From: Chitinophagaceae bacterium UBA1953
Lineage (GTDB): Bacteria; Bacteroidota; Bacteroidia; Chitinophagales; Chitinophagaceae
Length of the DNA stretch: 64,000 nt
Direction: 5' to 3'
Assembly (NCBI GenBank): GCA_002336115.1
Contig: DDEN01000001.1
Location: 62,001 to 126,000 of the forward strand
The notes under the pieces are model-generated. The model worked only from the letters and a program-made list of their open reading frames with translations. It did no database searches and was not told the DNA's origin. The position numbers and the translations under genes are program-made. Shown here piece after piece: positions 24,635 through 34,361 of the stretch. How positions within the stretch are numbered: the stretch's first letter is position 1; the number at the start of each line of letters is the position of its first letter.

Positions 24635-25852
24635 TCAGAAGAAATGAATCAGCCTGATTGTTTTTCTTACTTGCTTCGATTCAACAGTAAGGAAATAAAC
24701 TCCCGGATTTAGTTGCGGCACTGAAAGAAGCAGTGGCTCATCAGAAAACATATTTCTTTGCTTATTGACTGCTACTATTTTTCCATTTACATCCGTAAGC
24801 CTAATCACTACATCGGTTAATGATTTTTGAGAAATAAGAGTTACTGTTTCTTTGAACGGATTTGATAAAACTTTTATGAAACTGTTTTCTCTTTCAAATT
24901 CAGGAATCGCAGTTGTTAATGCCGATAAATTATATTTTGAAAAAACCGGGTAGTGATCTGATGTATTATGGGCAGTAACATAGTCAGGAATAAGAGAAAT
25001 TACATCTGTTTTTATTTGCACTGAACCTGGTACATAATACGGTTCCAGTTCATTTGAAATAATATGATTATCGATAACATTCGGGTAGTCAATCATGCTT
25101 GATTGTCCTGCAACTCCAAGAGGAAGAGTAATTGAAGAATAATGATCGGCATCTGTACTGTCCATGATAATAGGGTTGTAAGATGACACACTTGCGTTTG
25201 TATAAATACTGGTATTTAGTGCGTCGTTATAATCTCCAACCAGGATGATGTTTGAATTGGAAAAGCGAAGATCAAAACTGTCTTTTAACTCTTGGGCTCC
25301 CGCAAGCCTGCGTGTATAATCACTTTGTGTGGATCCTGCTTTACCATGAATAACAATAAAATTAATTTCTTTGCTGATGTTGTTTATTGTTGCAGTTGCT
25401 GTAAGCATATATGGAAAACGGCCCGATGCCCAGTTTGTATAAGCAGTTGAACTGCTGGTGAGCAACCCCCTTGCAGAAACATTTGAAAAAACAGATTTAC
25501 GGTAAATAAATGCCAGCTTCTGGCCGGGCAACCAGTTACCGCTTGAAGGACTTGTTGCCAGCGAGCAAAACGGGCTGATATAAAAGCCAAATTCACCTGA
25601 ACCGAGAAAATCAACAACCCTTCTTAAGCGCATTGTATCAACAATTTCTACAAGGCCATACAGATCGGCATCGAGCCACTTTAAAATTTTCCCGGCATTT
25701 GTTTCCTGCAGATTGTCGTCAGCAGGCCCGTTTGAAGATGAACCAAACCATTCCATGTTCCAGCTTACAACATCCAATGTGTTGCTGCTGCCCTGCGAAA
25801 AAGCAGATGTAAAAGAAAATAAACAGATTATTATTAAAATCAGTTTTTTCAT
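24635..25852 (-). CDS. Secreted endonuclease/exonuclease/phosphatase with T9SS sorting domain
   Basis: 405 aa. Signal peptide MKKLILIIICLFSFTSAFSQ. The DNase I-like domain (about 25-310) shows SWNMEWFGS, LVEIVDTMRL, IHGKAGS, LVGDYNDAL and TSDHYPVFSKY, so metal and catalytic residues are present. The last 80 residues form a type A C-terminal sorting domain for type IX secretion (PFKETV...DVNGKIV...LNPGVYFL), so the protein is probably exported to the cell surface. It converges on the DUF5689-like gene and is the second phosphoesterase of the locus. Confidence 0.88.
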   Translation of the reverse strand: MKKLILIIICLFSFTSAFSQGSSNTLDVVSWNMEWFGSSSNGPADDNLQETNAGKILKWLDADLYGLVEIVDTMRLRRVVDFLGSGEFGFYISPFCSLATSPSSGNWLPGQKLAFIYRKSVFSNVSARGLLTSSSTAYTNWASGRFPYMLTATATINNISKEINFIVIHGKAGSTQSDYTRRLAGAQELKDSFDLRFSNSNIILVGDYNDALNTSIYTNASVSSYNPIIMDSTDADHYSSITLPLGVAGQSSMIDYPNVIDNHIISNELEPYYVPGSVQIKTDVISLIPDYVTAHNTSDHYPVFSKYNLSALTTAIPEFERENSFIKVLSNPFKETVTLISQKSLTDVVIRLTDVNGKIVAVNKQRNMFSDEPLLLSVPQLNPGVYFLTVESKQVRKTIRLIHFF

Positions 25853-25912
25853 AAAGAAGATGTGTTCAGCAAAAATACTGATACGGTGCTGAACAATACA
25901 AACTGCTTTTTT

Positions 25913-26791
25913 TTAAATAAATACTCTGTTATTATAGTTGTAATTTTCTCTGAATTCTTTTGGTGTGCAGCTTTTTTTCTTCTTAAAAATCCGGTTGAAA
26001 TTGGAGATGTTGTTGAAGCCACAATTATATGCAATTTCAGAAACAGAATGGGTTGTATCAATTAATTGTCTTGAGGCATGACCAAGCCGCAGCTCAAGTA
26101 AACTGTCAATAAATGAAATGCCTGTTCTTTGTTTAAAAAACCTGCTGAACGAAACCGGGGTCATGTTTACCAAACCAGAAACTTCATCAAGTGTGATGGT
26201 TTTATGAAAATTCTGATTCATGTGGTCTAATACTTTTTCAATCCGGCGACTGTTATACGAAAGTTCAGTACTGCTGAATGTCATGTCAGACAGTGTCCTG
26301 ATATTTCTTGATACAGACAGATCATGAAGTATTGATAAAAGTTCGAGAACAGAGTCGAATCCATGTTTCTGATTAAGAGCAAGAAACCGTTCGGCAAGTT
26401 GATGTGTGGTTTCTGAAGAAAACAGAATTCCTTTGGCTGAGCGTTCCAGCATTTTCCGTATGTAACTCATCTGGTTCCTGCGCAAAAATTTCTCATCAAG
26501 CAAATCTTTGTGAAACTGTATAGTTACTTCTTTGATCTCTTTGCTTTTGCATTTGTTTGTTTGCCATACATGGGGAAGATTTGATCCTACTAATACAAGT
26601 TCCATACTGTCAATTTCGCCAATGTGGTCTCCAATAACACGTTTGGCTCCTTTTGCATTCATGATAAAATTCAGTTCAATTTCTTCATGGCAGTGCAACG
26701 GGAAATCAAATTCACCTTTAACTCTTGAGAAGATAGTAAAACAGTCGCTGATTGTGAGAGGGGTTATTTCTCTCATTATGTGTTCATACAT
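25913..26791 (-). CDS. AraC-family regulator of the hemicellulose locus
   Basis: 292 aa from the ATG at 26791; an ATG at 26776 is also possible, and the longer frame to 26842 would add a hydrophobic, unconserved piece. An N-terminal cupin-like sugar-sensing part (FPLHCHEEIELNFIMNAKG) is followed by the two helix-turn-helix units of AraC/XylS at about 190-290 (ITLDEVSGLVNMTPVSFSRFFK and SVSEIAYNCGFNNISNFNRIFKK). It is divergent from susC, so it probably activates the locus from the shared 218-bp intergenic region. Many Bacteroidetes loci use hybrid two-component sensors instead. Confidence 0.88.
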   Translation of the reverse strand: MYEHIMREITPLTISDCFTIFSRVKGEFDFPLHCHEEIELNFIMNAKGAKRVIGDHIGEIDSMELVLVGSNLPHVWQTNKCKSKEIKEVTIQFHKDLLDEKFLRRNQMSYIRKMLERSAKGILFSSETTHQLAERFLALNQKHGFDSVLELLSILHDLSVSRNIRTLSDMTFSSTELSYNSRRIEKVLDHMNQNFHKTITLDEVSGLVNMTPVSFSRFFKQRTGISFIDSLLELRLGHASRQLIDTTHSVSEIAYNCGFNNISNFNRIFKKKKSCTPKEFRENYNYNNRVFI

Positions 26792-26827
26792 TTTAGCAAA
26801 ATTGTGCCGTAAAATTACATACAATCC

Positions 26828-26957
26828 GATAATAAAGTACAATATTAAATTCTTTGGTAAAATGCCTTTTTTTGCCTGAAACTCTTTGCAGTAAAGGATT
26901 TTTGTGTTTTTGTTTGCAGGCTTCTGTTATAAAGTATAAAAGTATGATAATAAAGTA
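26828..26957. promoter_or_regulatory. Direct repeats, candidate AraC-type operator
   Basis: The 12-mer GATAATAAAGTA occurs at 26828-26839 and 26946-26957. Around the second copy the related ATAAAGTATAAAAGTAT lies just upstream. Spaced direct repeats between a divergent AraC gene and its target are typical of AraC sites, but the sequence is AT-rich and the call is tentative. Confidence 0.4.
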
Positions 26958-26961
26958 TTAG

Positions 26962-26990
26962 TTTGGAATATAGTGTCATCTCTACATTTG
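26962..26990 (+). promoter_or_regulatory. Predicted susC promoter
   Basis: A TTTG at 26962-26965 and a perfect TAnnTTTG element (TACATTTG, 26983-26990) are 17 nt apart, close to the -33/-7 layout of Bacteroidetes promoters. The susC ATG is at 27010. Confidence 0.6.
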
Positions 26991-27009
26991 TACAAATTAT
27001 TCTTGTCAT

Positions 27010-30000
27010 ATGAGAAAGTCTCAAATTCCCCGGGCATTCGTACTAATTGCTGCGCTTGTCCTATCTGCTTTAAGTGTTTTAGCTCAAACCAAAACAATTA
27101 CAGGAATTGTTACCGATCAGGCAGGCACTCCATTAAGCGGTGCAACTGTAAATGCAAAAGGAACCAAGGTTTCCACACAAACTGATCAGAATGGTAACTT
27201 CAAAATTGCCGTACCGGCATCTTCAACAAAGCTGGTTGTTTCTTATGTAGGTGCAAAAACTACAGAAGTTGCCATTGAAGGTAAGGCTGTGATTTCAGTA
27301 ACGCTGGATGTTACACAAACCAAACTTACAGAAGTTGTTGTAATTGGTTATGGGCAAACAAAACGTTCAAACGTATCTACCGCTATTTCAACAGTTTCTG
27401 AAAAAGATCTGAAAAACCTTGTTGTTACTGGTGTTGATCAGGCTATTCAAGGTAAAGTTGCCGGTGTGTCTGTAACAAATAATAGCGGACAGCCAGGTGG
27501 CGGAGTTTCGGTTCGTGTACGTGGTATTACAACTATTAACAGTAACGACCCATTGATTGTAATTGATGGTGTTCCCTATTCTTCAAATCAGGTAGATAAT
27601 ATTGGTTACGCCGGTTTAGGAGGTGCCAATGGACAGACTGGAAATAGCCTTATGGCCACGCTCAATCCAAACGATATTGCTTCAATTGATATTTTAAAAG
27701 ATGCTTCAGCACAAGCTATCTATGGTTCAAGAGCTGCAAATGGAGTGATTTTGATTACTACCAAAAAAGGTAAAAAAGGCGATGCAAAAATTACTTATGA
27801 TTTTTATTTCGGCCAATCACAAATATCTAAGAAGTTAAATCTGATGAATTTGACTGAGTTTGCTCAATATCAAAATTCGCTGACATTTGATGATGGGGTA
27901 ACACCTAAAATTATTGATTCAGTTGCAGAGTTTAAAGAACCTGCTATTTTAGGAGTAGGCACTGACTGGCAGGAAGCATTGTTCCGTCATGCCAACATGC
28001 AAAGTCATCAATTGAGTTTTTCAGGTGGCACCGATAAAACAAATTATTACTTGTCCTTGGGTTATTTTGATCAAGATGGTATTCTTCTCGGATCAAATTT
28101 CAAAAGATATTCTACCCGGTTTAGTATAGATAATCAGATAAAATCGTGGGCAAAAGTTGGTATGAGTTCGAACCTCTCCCGAAGTACACAGAATGTTACT
28201 TTAGCCGATGGCGCAGAAGGAACAATTTGGTGGAGTTCTATATTAAGCCCGCTGGTTCCTTTAAAAAATCTGGATGGAACATGGGCTGGGGCAAGTTCAT
28301 CAACATCAGGAATATACAATAGTAATGCGTTAAACCCGGTGGCGCAGGCAAACTTGCGAGGCAATAAAACTATTATGAATAATATTTTCGGAAATGTGTA
28401 TGCAGAGTTGTTGCCTTTAAAATGGTTATCATTGAGAAATGAAATTTCTTATTCGTTTGATTTCAGGAATAACGACGCATTTCAGCAATCAGCAACTATT
28501 GGAACTTATTCATTGCCAAGCATACTTTACCAGTCTCGCTCTAATTCCTATTATTATGCAATAAGAAACTATTTTACTGCAAATAAAAATTTCGGAAAGC
28601 ATTATGTAAATGGTACACTTGGGCATGAAATACAATATGGATATTGGGAACAACTGGCCGGTAAAAAAGGAGGTTTAACAAATAACATTTTTGACATGAA
28701 TGCCGGGGCTCCTTATGCTACAACTCCATGGGAACTGAATGGTGGAAAAAATGACTGGGCAATTGAAAGCTTTTTTGGCAGGGCCAATTATACTTATGAT
28801 AACCGTTATAATGTTTCGGCAAGTATCAGAAGAGATGGGTCTTCAAAATTTGCATCTCAAAACCGTTGGGGTTGGTTCCCCGCCGTTTCTGCAGCCTGGA
28901 CCGTTTCCAATGAAGAGTTTGCTAAGTCATTTGGGTCTGTTGTAAATTTTTTGAAAATAAGGGCAGGTTACGGATCAGTGGGTAATCAAAATCCTCCAAG
29001 TGGATCTCCCAATCCATTGTACAACTCTACTTTGGCCGTATGGAGTCCCGTAGGTTTCGGAACTTCTACTTATTTAAATGGTATTGCCAATCCTGATGTA
29101 AAATGGGAATCTGTAGTTTCTACTAATGTGGGTATTGATGCTGCGTTCTTCAATAATAAAATAGATATAAGTCTCGATTTGTATAAAAAATCAACAAAAG
29201 ATATGTTGATTTTCAGCACAGGTTCAAACTTTTTGGGTGTAGGCGATACTTGGGACGCACTAAAGGCTCCTGTAGGTAATGCAGGAAAAATGACCAATAC
29301 TGGTTTAGATTTAACTATTAATTATAATGCTGTAACTAACAAAGAATTTAGCTGGAAAATTACTGGTGTATTTTCAACTTTTAAAAACAAGTTGGTAAGT
29401 TTGGCTAATTTAACTTCTAGCCTTGATGGGAAGGTTTATTATGACAGGTATCTGATAACCCACACTACACTTAATAACTCCGTAGGTACTTTCTGGGGTT
29501 TAAAAACCGATGGCTTGTTCCGTACAGCAGAGGATTTAGCAAACAGCCTGCCGCAGTTTGGTTATGGTGTAAATAACAAAGAAACATGGTTAGGCGATAT
29601 ACGATTTAAAGATATCAGTGGACCGAATGGTAAACCTGATGGTATAATTGATGCAAATGACCTTACAATAATTGGCTCTCCCTATCCGAAATTTACTTAC
29701 GGTTTAACCAATACGTTTAACTATAAAAATTTTGATCTGAATGTTTTCTTACAGGGCAGCTACGGTGCAAAAGTATTCAACTTTATGCGTTGGCAAACCG
29801 AAGGGATGAATAGCCCATACTGGAATCAGACAAAAGATGTGTTAAACAGATATACTGCTGCCAATCCTAACGGCACACTCCCACGTTTCACACAAACAAA
29901 TGTAAACAACACCTATATCAGTGATCGTTATATTGAAGATGGTTCATACCTGCGTATTCAGAATATTTCTCTGGGATATAGAATCCCTGCCAAATATGCT

Positions 30001-30183
30001 GCAAAAATTTTAAATAATGCCCGTGTCTATGTTGCAGTTCAGAATTTGTACACTTTCACAAAATACAGTGGATATGATCCTGAAATTGGTGCCCTTAATA
30101 ATAGTATTAAAGTGCAAAATGTAGATCAGGGACATTATCCCAATCCACGTACATACACAATGGGTGTTAATGTAGAGTTCTAA
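27010..30183 (+). CDS. SusC/RagA-type TonB-linked outer membrane transporter
   Basis: 1057 aa. Signal peptide to about residue 25 (ending VLAQ), carboxypeptidase-D-like domain (about 28-105), the TonB-box region EVVVIGYGQTKRS, plug (about 115-235, with VRVRGITTINSNDPLIVIDG), then the barrel to the C-terminal phenylalanine. It imports oligosaccharides through the outer membrane with the SusD-like lipoprotein encoded 18 nt downstream. As the only SusC/SusD pair in the window it is the gate for the whole hemicellulose locus; the neighbouring mannanases imply manno-oligosaccharides as cargo. Confidence 0.96.
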   Translation: MRKSQIPRAFVLIAALVLSALSVLAQTKTITGIVTDQAGTPLSGATVNAKGTKVSTQTDQNGNFKIAVPASSTKLVVSYVGAKTTEVAIEGKAVISVTLDVTQTKLTEVVVIGYGQTKRSNVSTAISTVSEKDLKNLVVTGVDQAIQGKVAGVSVTNNSGQPGGGVSVRVRGITTINSNDPLIVIDGVPYSSNQVDNIGYAGLGGANGQTGNSLMATLNPNDIASIDILKDASAQAIYGSRAANGVILITTKKGKKGDAKITYDFYFGQSQISKKLNLMNLTEFAQYQNSLTFDDGVTPKIIDSVAEFKEPAILGVGTDWQEALFRHANMQSHQLSFSGGTDKTNYYLSLGYFDQDGILLGSNFKRYSTRFSIDNQIKSWAKVGMSSNLSRSTQNVTLADGAEGTIWWSSILSPLVPLKNLDGTWAGASSSTSGIYNSNALNPVAQANLRGNKTIMNNIFGNVYAELLPLKWLSLRNEISYSFDFRNNDAFQQSATIGTYSLPSILYQSRSNSYYYAIRNYFTANKNFGKHYVNGTLGHEIQYGYWEQLAGKKGGLTNNIFDMNAGAPYATTPWELNGGKNDWAIESFFGRANYTYDNRYNVSASIRRDGSSKFASQNRWGWFPAVSAAWTVSNEEFAKSFGSVVNFLKIRAGYGSVGNQNPPSGSPNPLYNSTLAVWSPVGFGTSTYLNGIANPDVKWESVVSTNVGIDAAFFNNKIDISLDLYKKSTKDMLIFSTGSNFLGVGDTWDALKAPVGNAGKMTNTGLDLTINYNAVTNKEFSWKITGVFSTFKNKLVSLANLTSSLDGKVYYDRYLITHTTLNNSVGTFWGLKTDGLFRTAEDLANSLPQFGYGVNNKETWLGDIRFKDISGPNGKPDGIIDANDLTIIGSPYPKFTYGLTNTFNYKNFDLNVFLQGSYGAKVFNFMRWQTEGMNSPYWNQTKDVLNRYTAANPNGTLPRFTQTNVNNTYISDRYIEDGSYLRIQNISLGYRIPAKYAAKILNNARVYVAVQNLYTFTKYSGYDPEIGALNNSIKVQNVDQGHYPNPRTYTMGVNVEF

Positions 30184-30201
30184 AAAATTAAATTTATTAC
30201 A

Positions 30202-31803
30202 ATGAGAAAAAAATATATATTATTTCTTGCCGGACTTATCATTGTTCTTTCGGCTTGTAAAAAATCTTATTTTGACAGTAAGGGTGCATTAGATGGAACA
30301 ACTATAGCTAATTATTTTAATAATGCAGAAGATGTGCGTGCTTTTACAAGTACGTTATACAGTGGGTTGCCGTGGTCTGGATATGAAGAGCGTGCATCAA
30401 CCTGTATAGCCGATGTAATGAGTGGCAATATGTACACATCCAGTAGTGATGATGCTGCGTTCTTGAATTTTACAATGGCATCAACTTCAAGTTATCTCTC
30501 AGCTTCCTGGAATGCATTGTATAAAGTTGCAGGTTGGGCAACTGCCGACAGGAATGCCTTGGAATTGAAAAAAACAATGGGCGGAAGTGCATCATATATT
30601 GATCCGGGAATTGCTGAATGTGATTTTATGATCGGAACTGCATATTTCTTTTTAGCTCGTGCTTGGGGAGCTGTTCCAATTATTGAAAATCCGGGAACTG
30701 TAGCGCTAGAAGGAACATCAGGTATAACTCCTCGTTATTTACAAACTGATGTATTGAAATTTGCAATCAGTAAGTTTAAGTCGGCAATAAATATTTTGCC
30801 TGAAACAGATGTGCCTGGCAGACTTACCAAAAATTCAGCAAAGGGAATGCTGGCTAAATTATATTTATATAGAGCTACTGCTTTAGGCAGTGTTGCTGAT
30901 TATGACAGTGCAAAATTATATGCAGGAGAAGTGATTAGTTCCGGTATGTATTCATTGGTTGAAGATTATGCGGCAATGTTTAATTCCAGTACATACAATA
31001 ACAATTCTGAATCATTGTTCTCCATTCAGCATCAGGCTACTCAAAATCCCTGGGGTTCAGGAAATCAGAAACAACCAGATTATGGGCCTGATAATTTGCA
31101 GACTGATCAGGCTAATATGTGGGGATTATATATTCCATCGCTTGATCTTTTAAAAGCGTTTGAATCGGGAGATAAAAGACGTGCAGGATCAGTAATGGAA
31201 CAAGGTTGGAGCAAGCCCTCATGGGTTCCGCAAAGATCAGGAGCTACCGTTTATAATGCTTTTATGTCTAAGGGGTATATATATGATACGCTGCAGCCTA
31301 CTGACCAAGGTGGTCAAAAAAATCCAACAAGGAGTAATGTTGCAAAGTATGTAGTTGGCCCAGGTGCAAGCTACGGCAGTGAAGTGGTAGTTGGTATGAA
31401 TACTGGTCAGCATTTCATGGTGCTTCGTTATGCTGATATATTACTGATATATGCAGAAGCAGTGCTGGCTAAAAATGCTTCTACATCTGATGCTGCTGCA
31501 ATTAGTGCATATAACAAAGTAAGAACAAGAGCTGGGCTTTCTACAAAATCGTCCATTACACTAAGTGATATTATGCAGGAAAGAAGAGTGGAACTTGCGT
31601 TTGAAGGCGATTACTGGTTTGATATACAACGCCAGGGATTTACAAAAGCAAAAGCAATTATTTCGGTGCAAAACAGGGGGTCTGTGGATAACGCAAATTA
31701 TATCACAAATTTTGTTGAATCGAAAATGTATCTGCCTATCCCCGCAGGCGAAATAGTTACAGATCCTGAACTGGCGAAAGATCCGGTTGCTTATTACAAA
31801 TAA
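30202..31803 (+). CDS. SusD/RagB-family glycan-binding lipoprotein
   Basis: 533 aa. Lipoprotein signal with a lipobox cysteine near residue 19 (LSACKKSYFD). Helical TPR-like SusD fold with the N-terminal ANYFNNAEDVRAFTSTLYSG segment, the ARAWGAVPIIENPG strand region near 152-165, and the conserved C-terminal end LRYADILLIYAEAVLAK and RRVELAFEGDYWFDIQR. It is the extracellular lid of the SusC transporter. Confidence 0.95.
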   Translation: MRKKYILFLAGLIIVLSACKKSYFDSKGALDGTTIANYFNNAEDVRAFTSTLYSGLPWSGYEERASTCIADVMSGNMYTSSSDDAAFLNFTMASTSSYLSASWNALYKVAGWATADRNALELKKTMGGSASYIDPGIAECDFMIGTAYFFLARAWGAVPIIENPGTVALEGTSGITPRYLQTDVLKFAISKFKSAINILPETDVPGRLTKNSAKGMLAKLYLYRATALGSVADYDSAKLYAGEVISSGMYSLVEDYAAMFNSSTYNNNSESLFSIQHQATQNPWGSGNQKQPDYGPDNLQTDQANMWGLYIPSLDLLKAFESGDKRRAGSVMEQGWSKPSWVPQRSGATVYNAFMSKGYIYDTLQPTDQGGQKNPTRSNVAKYVVGPGASYGSEVVVGMNTGQHFMVLRYADILLIYAEAVLAKNASTSDAAAISAYNKVRTRAGLSTKSSITLSDIMQERRVELAFEGDYWFDIQRQGFTKAKAIISVQNRGSVDNANYITNFVESKMYLPIPAGEIVTDPELAKDPVAYYK

Positions 31804-31840
31804 TAATTAAACCAATCTTTAAAAAAATTGTATGAAATGA

Positions 31841-31890
31841 GCAATAAATATTTTCGTCTGATATTGTTACCGGAACAAAAAATTTATTGC
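31841..31890 (+). terminator. Hairpin between susD and the glycan-binding gene
   Basis: Inverted repeat 31841-31854 with 31877-31890 (14 bp, one mismatch, outer 9 bp perfect). No T-run follows, so it may be an RNA-processing or stability hairpin rather than a true terminator. Confidence 0.5.
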
Positions 31891-31932
31891 GAATAACATG
31901 TGGCAATTAAAAACATTGAAAAAAATAAACAC

Positions 31933-32976
31933 ATGAAAAAATATTTTATAAACACAATTAACAACTTGCCGTTTGTAGTGATGCTTGCTGCAATTGTGCT
32001 CATTAATTCCTGCTCAAAGGATTCAGATGGTTCAAATTTTTCAAAAGCAGGTGATCCTGTCTTTGCAGCAATTAGTATTGATAGTGGAGCCAATGGTGCT
32101 TTAGTTTACATTACTGGTACAGGACTGGGTGATATGCGCAGCATTATCTTTTCCAATAAGGACGTTCCAGCATCAATAACGCCCACACTTAATACTTCTT
32201 CTTCTATTGTATTTCATGTTCCTGATACGGCTTATGGCGGCAATCAAAACATTATCCTTACAAATAGCCAGGGAAAAAGTATTACAGTGCCGTTTAAGGT
32301 GCTTGCATTTGCAACGGTTTCTTCAGTATCTCCATCTACGGACTTTGCTACGGGATCAGTACTTACTTTAACTGGTGTTAATCTGTCAGATGTAACAACG
32401 GTAAAGCTTACCGGAACAAGTGATGTTGCTACTGTTGTTTCAAAAACAAAAAAGCAACTTGTTATTCAAATGCCAAGTACAACAAAGTCCCGTTCAACAC
32501 TTGACATAACAAATGCTACTGGAACTTCAACTACAACACAGGAATTTGTTAGTGTTGCAAATGCAAGAGTGGTTTATGACGATGCTTTGCAAAATGGATT
32601 TCAATCTTGGAGTTGGGGGGTTGATAAAATCAATTTTTCAAATACATCTGAAATAAAGTGTGGAAATTTTTCAATGGATGCAGGATGGACTGGCGATTGG
32701 GGTGGCTTACAGTTTGGAGGCGGCTCTATTGATCTAACAGGCATGAATTATTTAACCTTTTATGTAAAAGGCAGTGACGCAGATCAAAAATACCTTGTTT
32801 CGCTTGATTGGGCTGCATCAACAGTTATTACAGTTCCAAAAAATGTTTGGACTTATTTCCGAATAAAATTGTCAGACTTAGCGCCAAATAAAACTTCCGT
32901 AGGAACATTTATTATTCAGATTCAAGGCTCTCCTGTAACTGGCAATATTTGGGACGATATTATGTTTGTGAAATGA
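31933..32976 (+). CDS. IPT/TIG-domain surface glycan-binding lipoprotein (SusE/F position)
   Basis: 347 aa from the ATG at 31933; a GTG at 31900 is in frame but less likely. Lipobox cysteine near residue 28 (INSCSKDSDG). Two IPT/TIG-like beta-sandwich units (about 43-125 and 126-210) hold up a C-terminal carbohydrate-binding-like domain (about 215-347) rich in exposed aromatics (QSWSWGVDK, WTGDWGGLQF). This matches surface glycan-binding proteins of mannan and xyloglucan loci. It has no catalytic residues visible and probably binds polysaccharide at the cell surface for SusC/D. Confidence 0.85.
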   Translation: MKKYFINTINNLPFVVMLAAIVLINSCSKDSDGSNFSKAGDPVFAAISIDSGANGALVYITGTGLGDMRSIIFSNKDVPASITPTLNTSSSIVFHVPDTAYGGNQNIILTNSQGKSITVPFKVLAFATVSSVSPSTDFATGSVLTLTGVNLSDVTTVKLTGTSDVATVVSKTKKQLVIQMPSTTKSRSTLDITNATGTSTTTQEFVSVANARVVYDDALQNGFQSWSWGVDKINFSNTSEIKCGNFSMDAGWTGDWGGLQFGGGSIDLTGMNYLTFYVKGSDADQKYLVSLDWAASTVITVPKNVWTYFRIKLSDLAPNKTSVGTFIIQIQGSPVTGNIWDDIMFVK

Positions 32977-33030
32977 TAAAAATTCAAAAAGTAGATAAAT
33001 AAATAATTATTTAATTCTCGTTTATGCTAA

Positions 33031-33068
33031 ACACCGCCTCTGTAATTTGGAAATGACCGGGGCGGTGT
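33031..33068 (+). terminator. Hairpin after the glycan-binding gene
   Basis: An 8-bp GC-rich stem (33031-33038 with 33061-33068) with a 22-nt loop, followed by ATTATTAAATT and not by a T-run. It could attenuate or process the transcript before the first mannanase gene. Confidence 0.5.
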
Positions 33069-33140
33069 ATTATTAAATTCGATAGGAATTTAAAGAGTGT
33101 ATTATCGATTTTATTTTAAAGATTTCAGATTAATAGAGAG

Positions 33141-34304
33141 ATGAATTTGTTGCGGATTTATATCAAAGTTTTTATTGCAATCAACCTGACAATTTTATCA
33201 GATGATGTAACAGCTCAGGCACAAGAAGTTTCAGATAAAAAAGCAACAAATGAAACCATTCAACTTTATAGAAGCTTAAAACTTAAGCTTCAAAACAAAT
33301 TTCTTTTCGGCCACCAGGACGATCTTGCATATGGTGTAAACTGGCGTTACCAGGAAGGACGAAGTGACGTAAAAGAAGTTGTTGGTGATTATCCTGCATT
33401 GTACGGTTGGGAACTGAGTGGCATTGAACTGGATAAGCAAATGAATATTGATAGTGTTCCTTTTTCAAAAATAAAACAGTTCATTCAGGAAGGTTATCAA
33501 AGAGGAGGAGTAATCACAATCAGTTGGCATGCAAACAGTCCGCTGGGCGAGAATAAAACAGCTTGGGATACAACAAAAGGAACGGTTACTTCAATATTGC
33601 CTGGTGGTGTAAACCATGAACTTTATAAATCATGGCTTAATAAGGTTGCAGACTTTTTTCAATCATTAAGAGGTACTGAAGGAGAAGCTATTCCTGTATT
33701 ATTCAGACCATTTCATGAACTTACCGGCAGTTGGTTCTGGTGGGGAAAAAATGAATGCAATGCTGAAGAATATAAGGCATTATGGCGTTTTACTTTCAGG
33801 TATATGACGGAGGAAAAGAAGTTGCATAATTTAATCTGGGTATATAATACTTCAGATAACTTTCTTTCAAAACAGGAGTTTCTTGAGCGTTACCCCGGCG
33901 ATGATGTTGTGGATGTCTTGAGTTTTGATGCTTACCAGTATGGAAATCCAAAAGAATCGGGTGGGTTTGTAAAAAAAGTAAATGGTTTGATGAAGATTGT
34001 TTGCGAAACGGCAACAGAAAAAAATAAAGTTGCAGCGCTTGCCGAAACCGGTTATGAAGCAATACCGCAAAAAAACTGGTGGACTGAAGTACTTTTAAAA
34101 GCAATAGGAAACAATAATGTATCTTATGTAATGGCCTGGCGAAACCATGGGTTTCATGCAGGCATGAACAAGATGCACTATTATGCACCGTTTAAAGGAC
34201 AGGTATCATCCCCGAACTTTTTCATTTTTTATAAAAGCAGCAAAACAATTTTCGAATCAGATGCGAGGGCATTAAAACTTTATAGTGTTTTTAGCAATCT
34301 ATAG
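33141..34304 (+). CDS. GH26 endo-beta-1,4-mannanase
   Basis: 387 aa. N-terminal signal-like segment ending near TAQAQ. GH26 marks: LFGHQDD near 53-59, ITISWHAN near 128, acid/base E193 in RPFHELTGSWFWWG, and nucleophile E302 in AALAETGYE. The family cuts internal beta-1,4-mannosidic bonds; some members release mannobiose, which would feed the epimerase/phosphorylase genes downstream. No lipobox is seen, so it is probably periplasmic or secreted. It is paired with a second GH26 at 54.1 kb. Confidence 0.92.
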   Translation: MNLLRIYIKVFIAINLTILSDDVTAQAQEVSDKKATNETIQLYRSLKLKLQNKFLFGHQDDLAYGVNWRYQEGRSDVKEVVGDYPALYGWELSGIELDKQMNIDSVPFSKIKQFIQEGYQRGGVITISWHANSPLGENKTAWDTTKGTVTSILPGGVNHELYKSWLNKVADFFQSLRGTEGEAIPVLFRPFHELTGSWFWWGKNECNAEEYKALWRFTFRYMTEEKKLHNLIWVYNTSDNFLSKQEFLERYPGDDVVDVLSFDAYQYGNPKESGGFVKKVNGLMKIVCETATEKNKVAALAETGYEAIPQKNWWTEVLLKAIGNNNVSYVMAWRNHGFHAGMNKMHYYAPFKGQVSSPNFFIFYKSSKTIFESDARALKLYSVFSNL

Positions 34305-34314
34305 TAGCAATTAA

Positions 34315-34345
34315 GCGGGCTGATTCTTCAGTCTGCAATTTTTTT
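34315..34345 (+). terminator. Rho-independent terminator-like hairpin inside the locus
   Basis: A 9-bp stem (34315-34323 with 34328-34336, two G-U pairs), TTCT loop and a run of seven T residues. It lies between the GH26 and the symporter genes and could lower downstream transcription. Confidence 0.7.
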
Positions 34346-34361
34346 AAAAGTAACAATTCAA

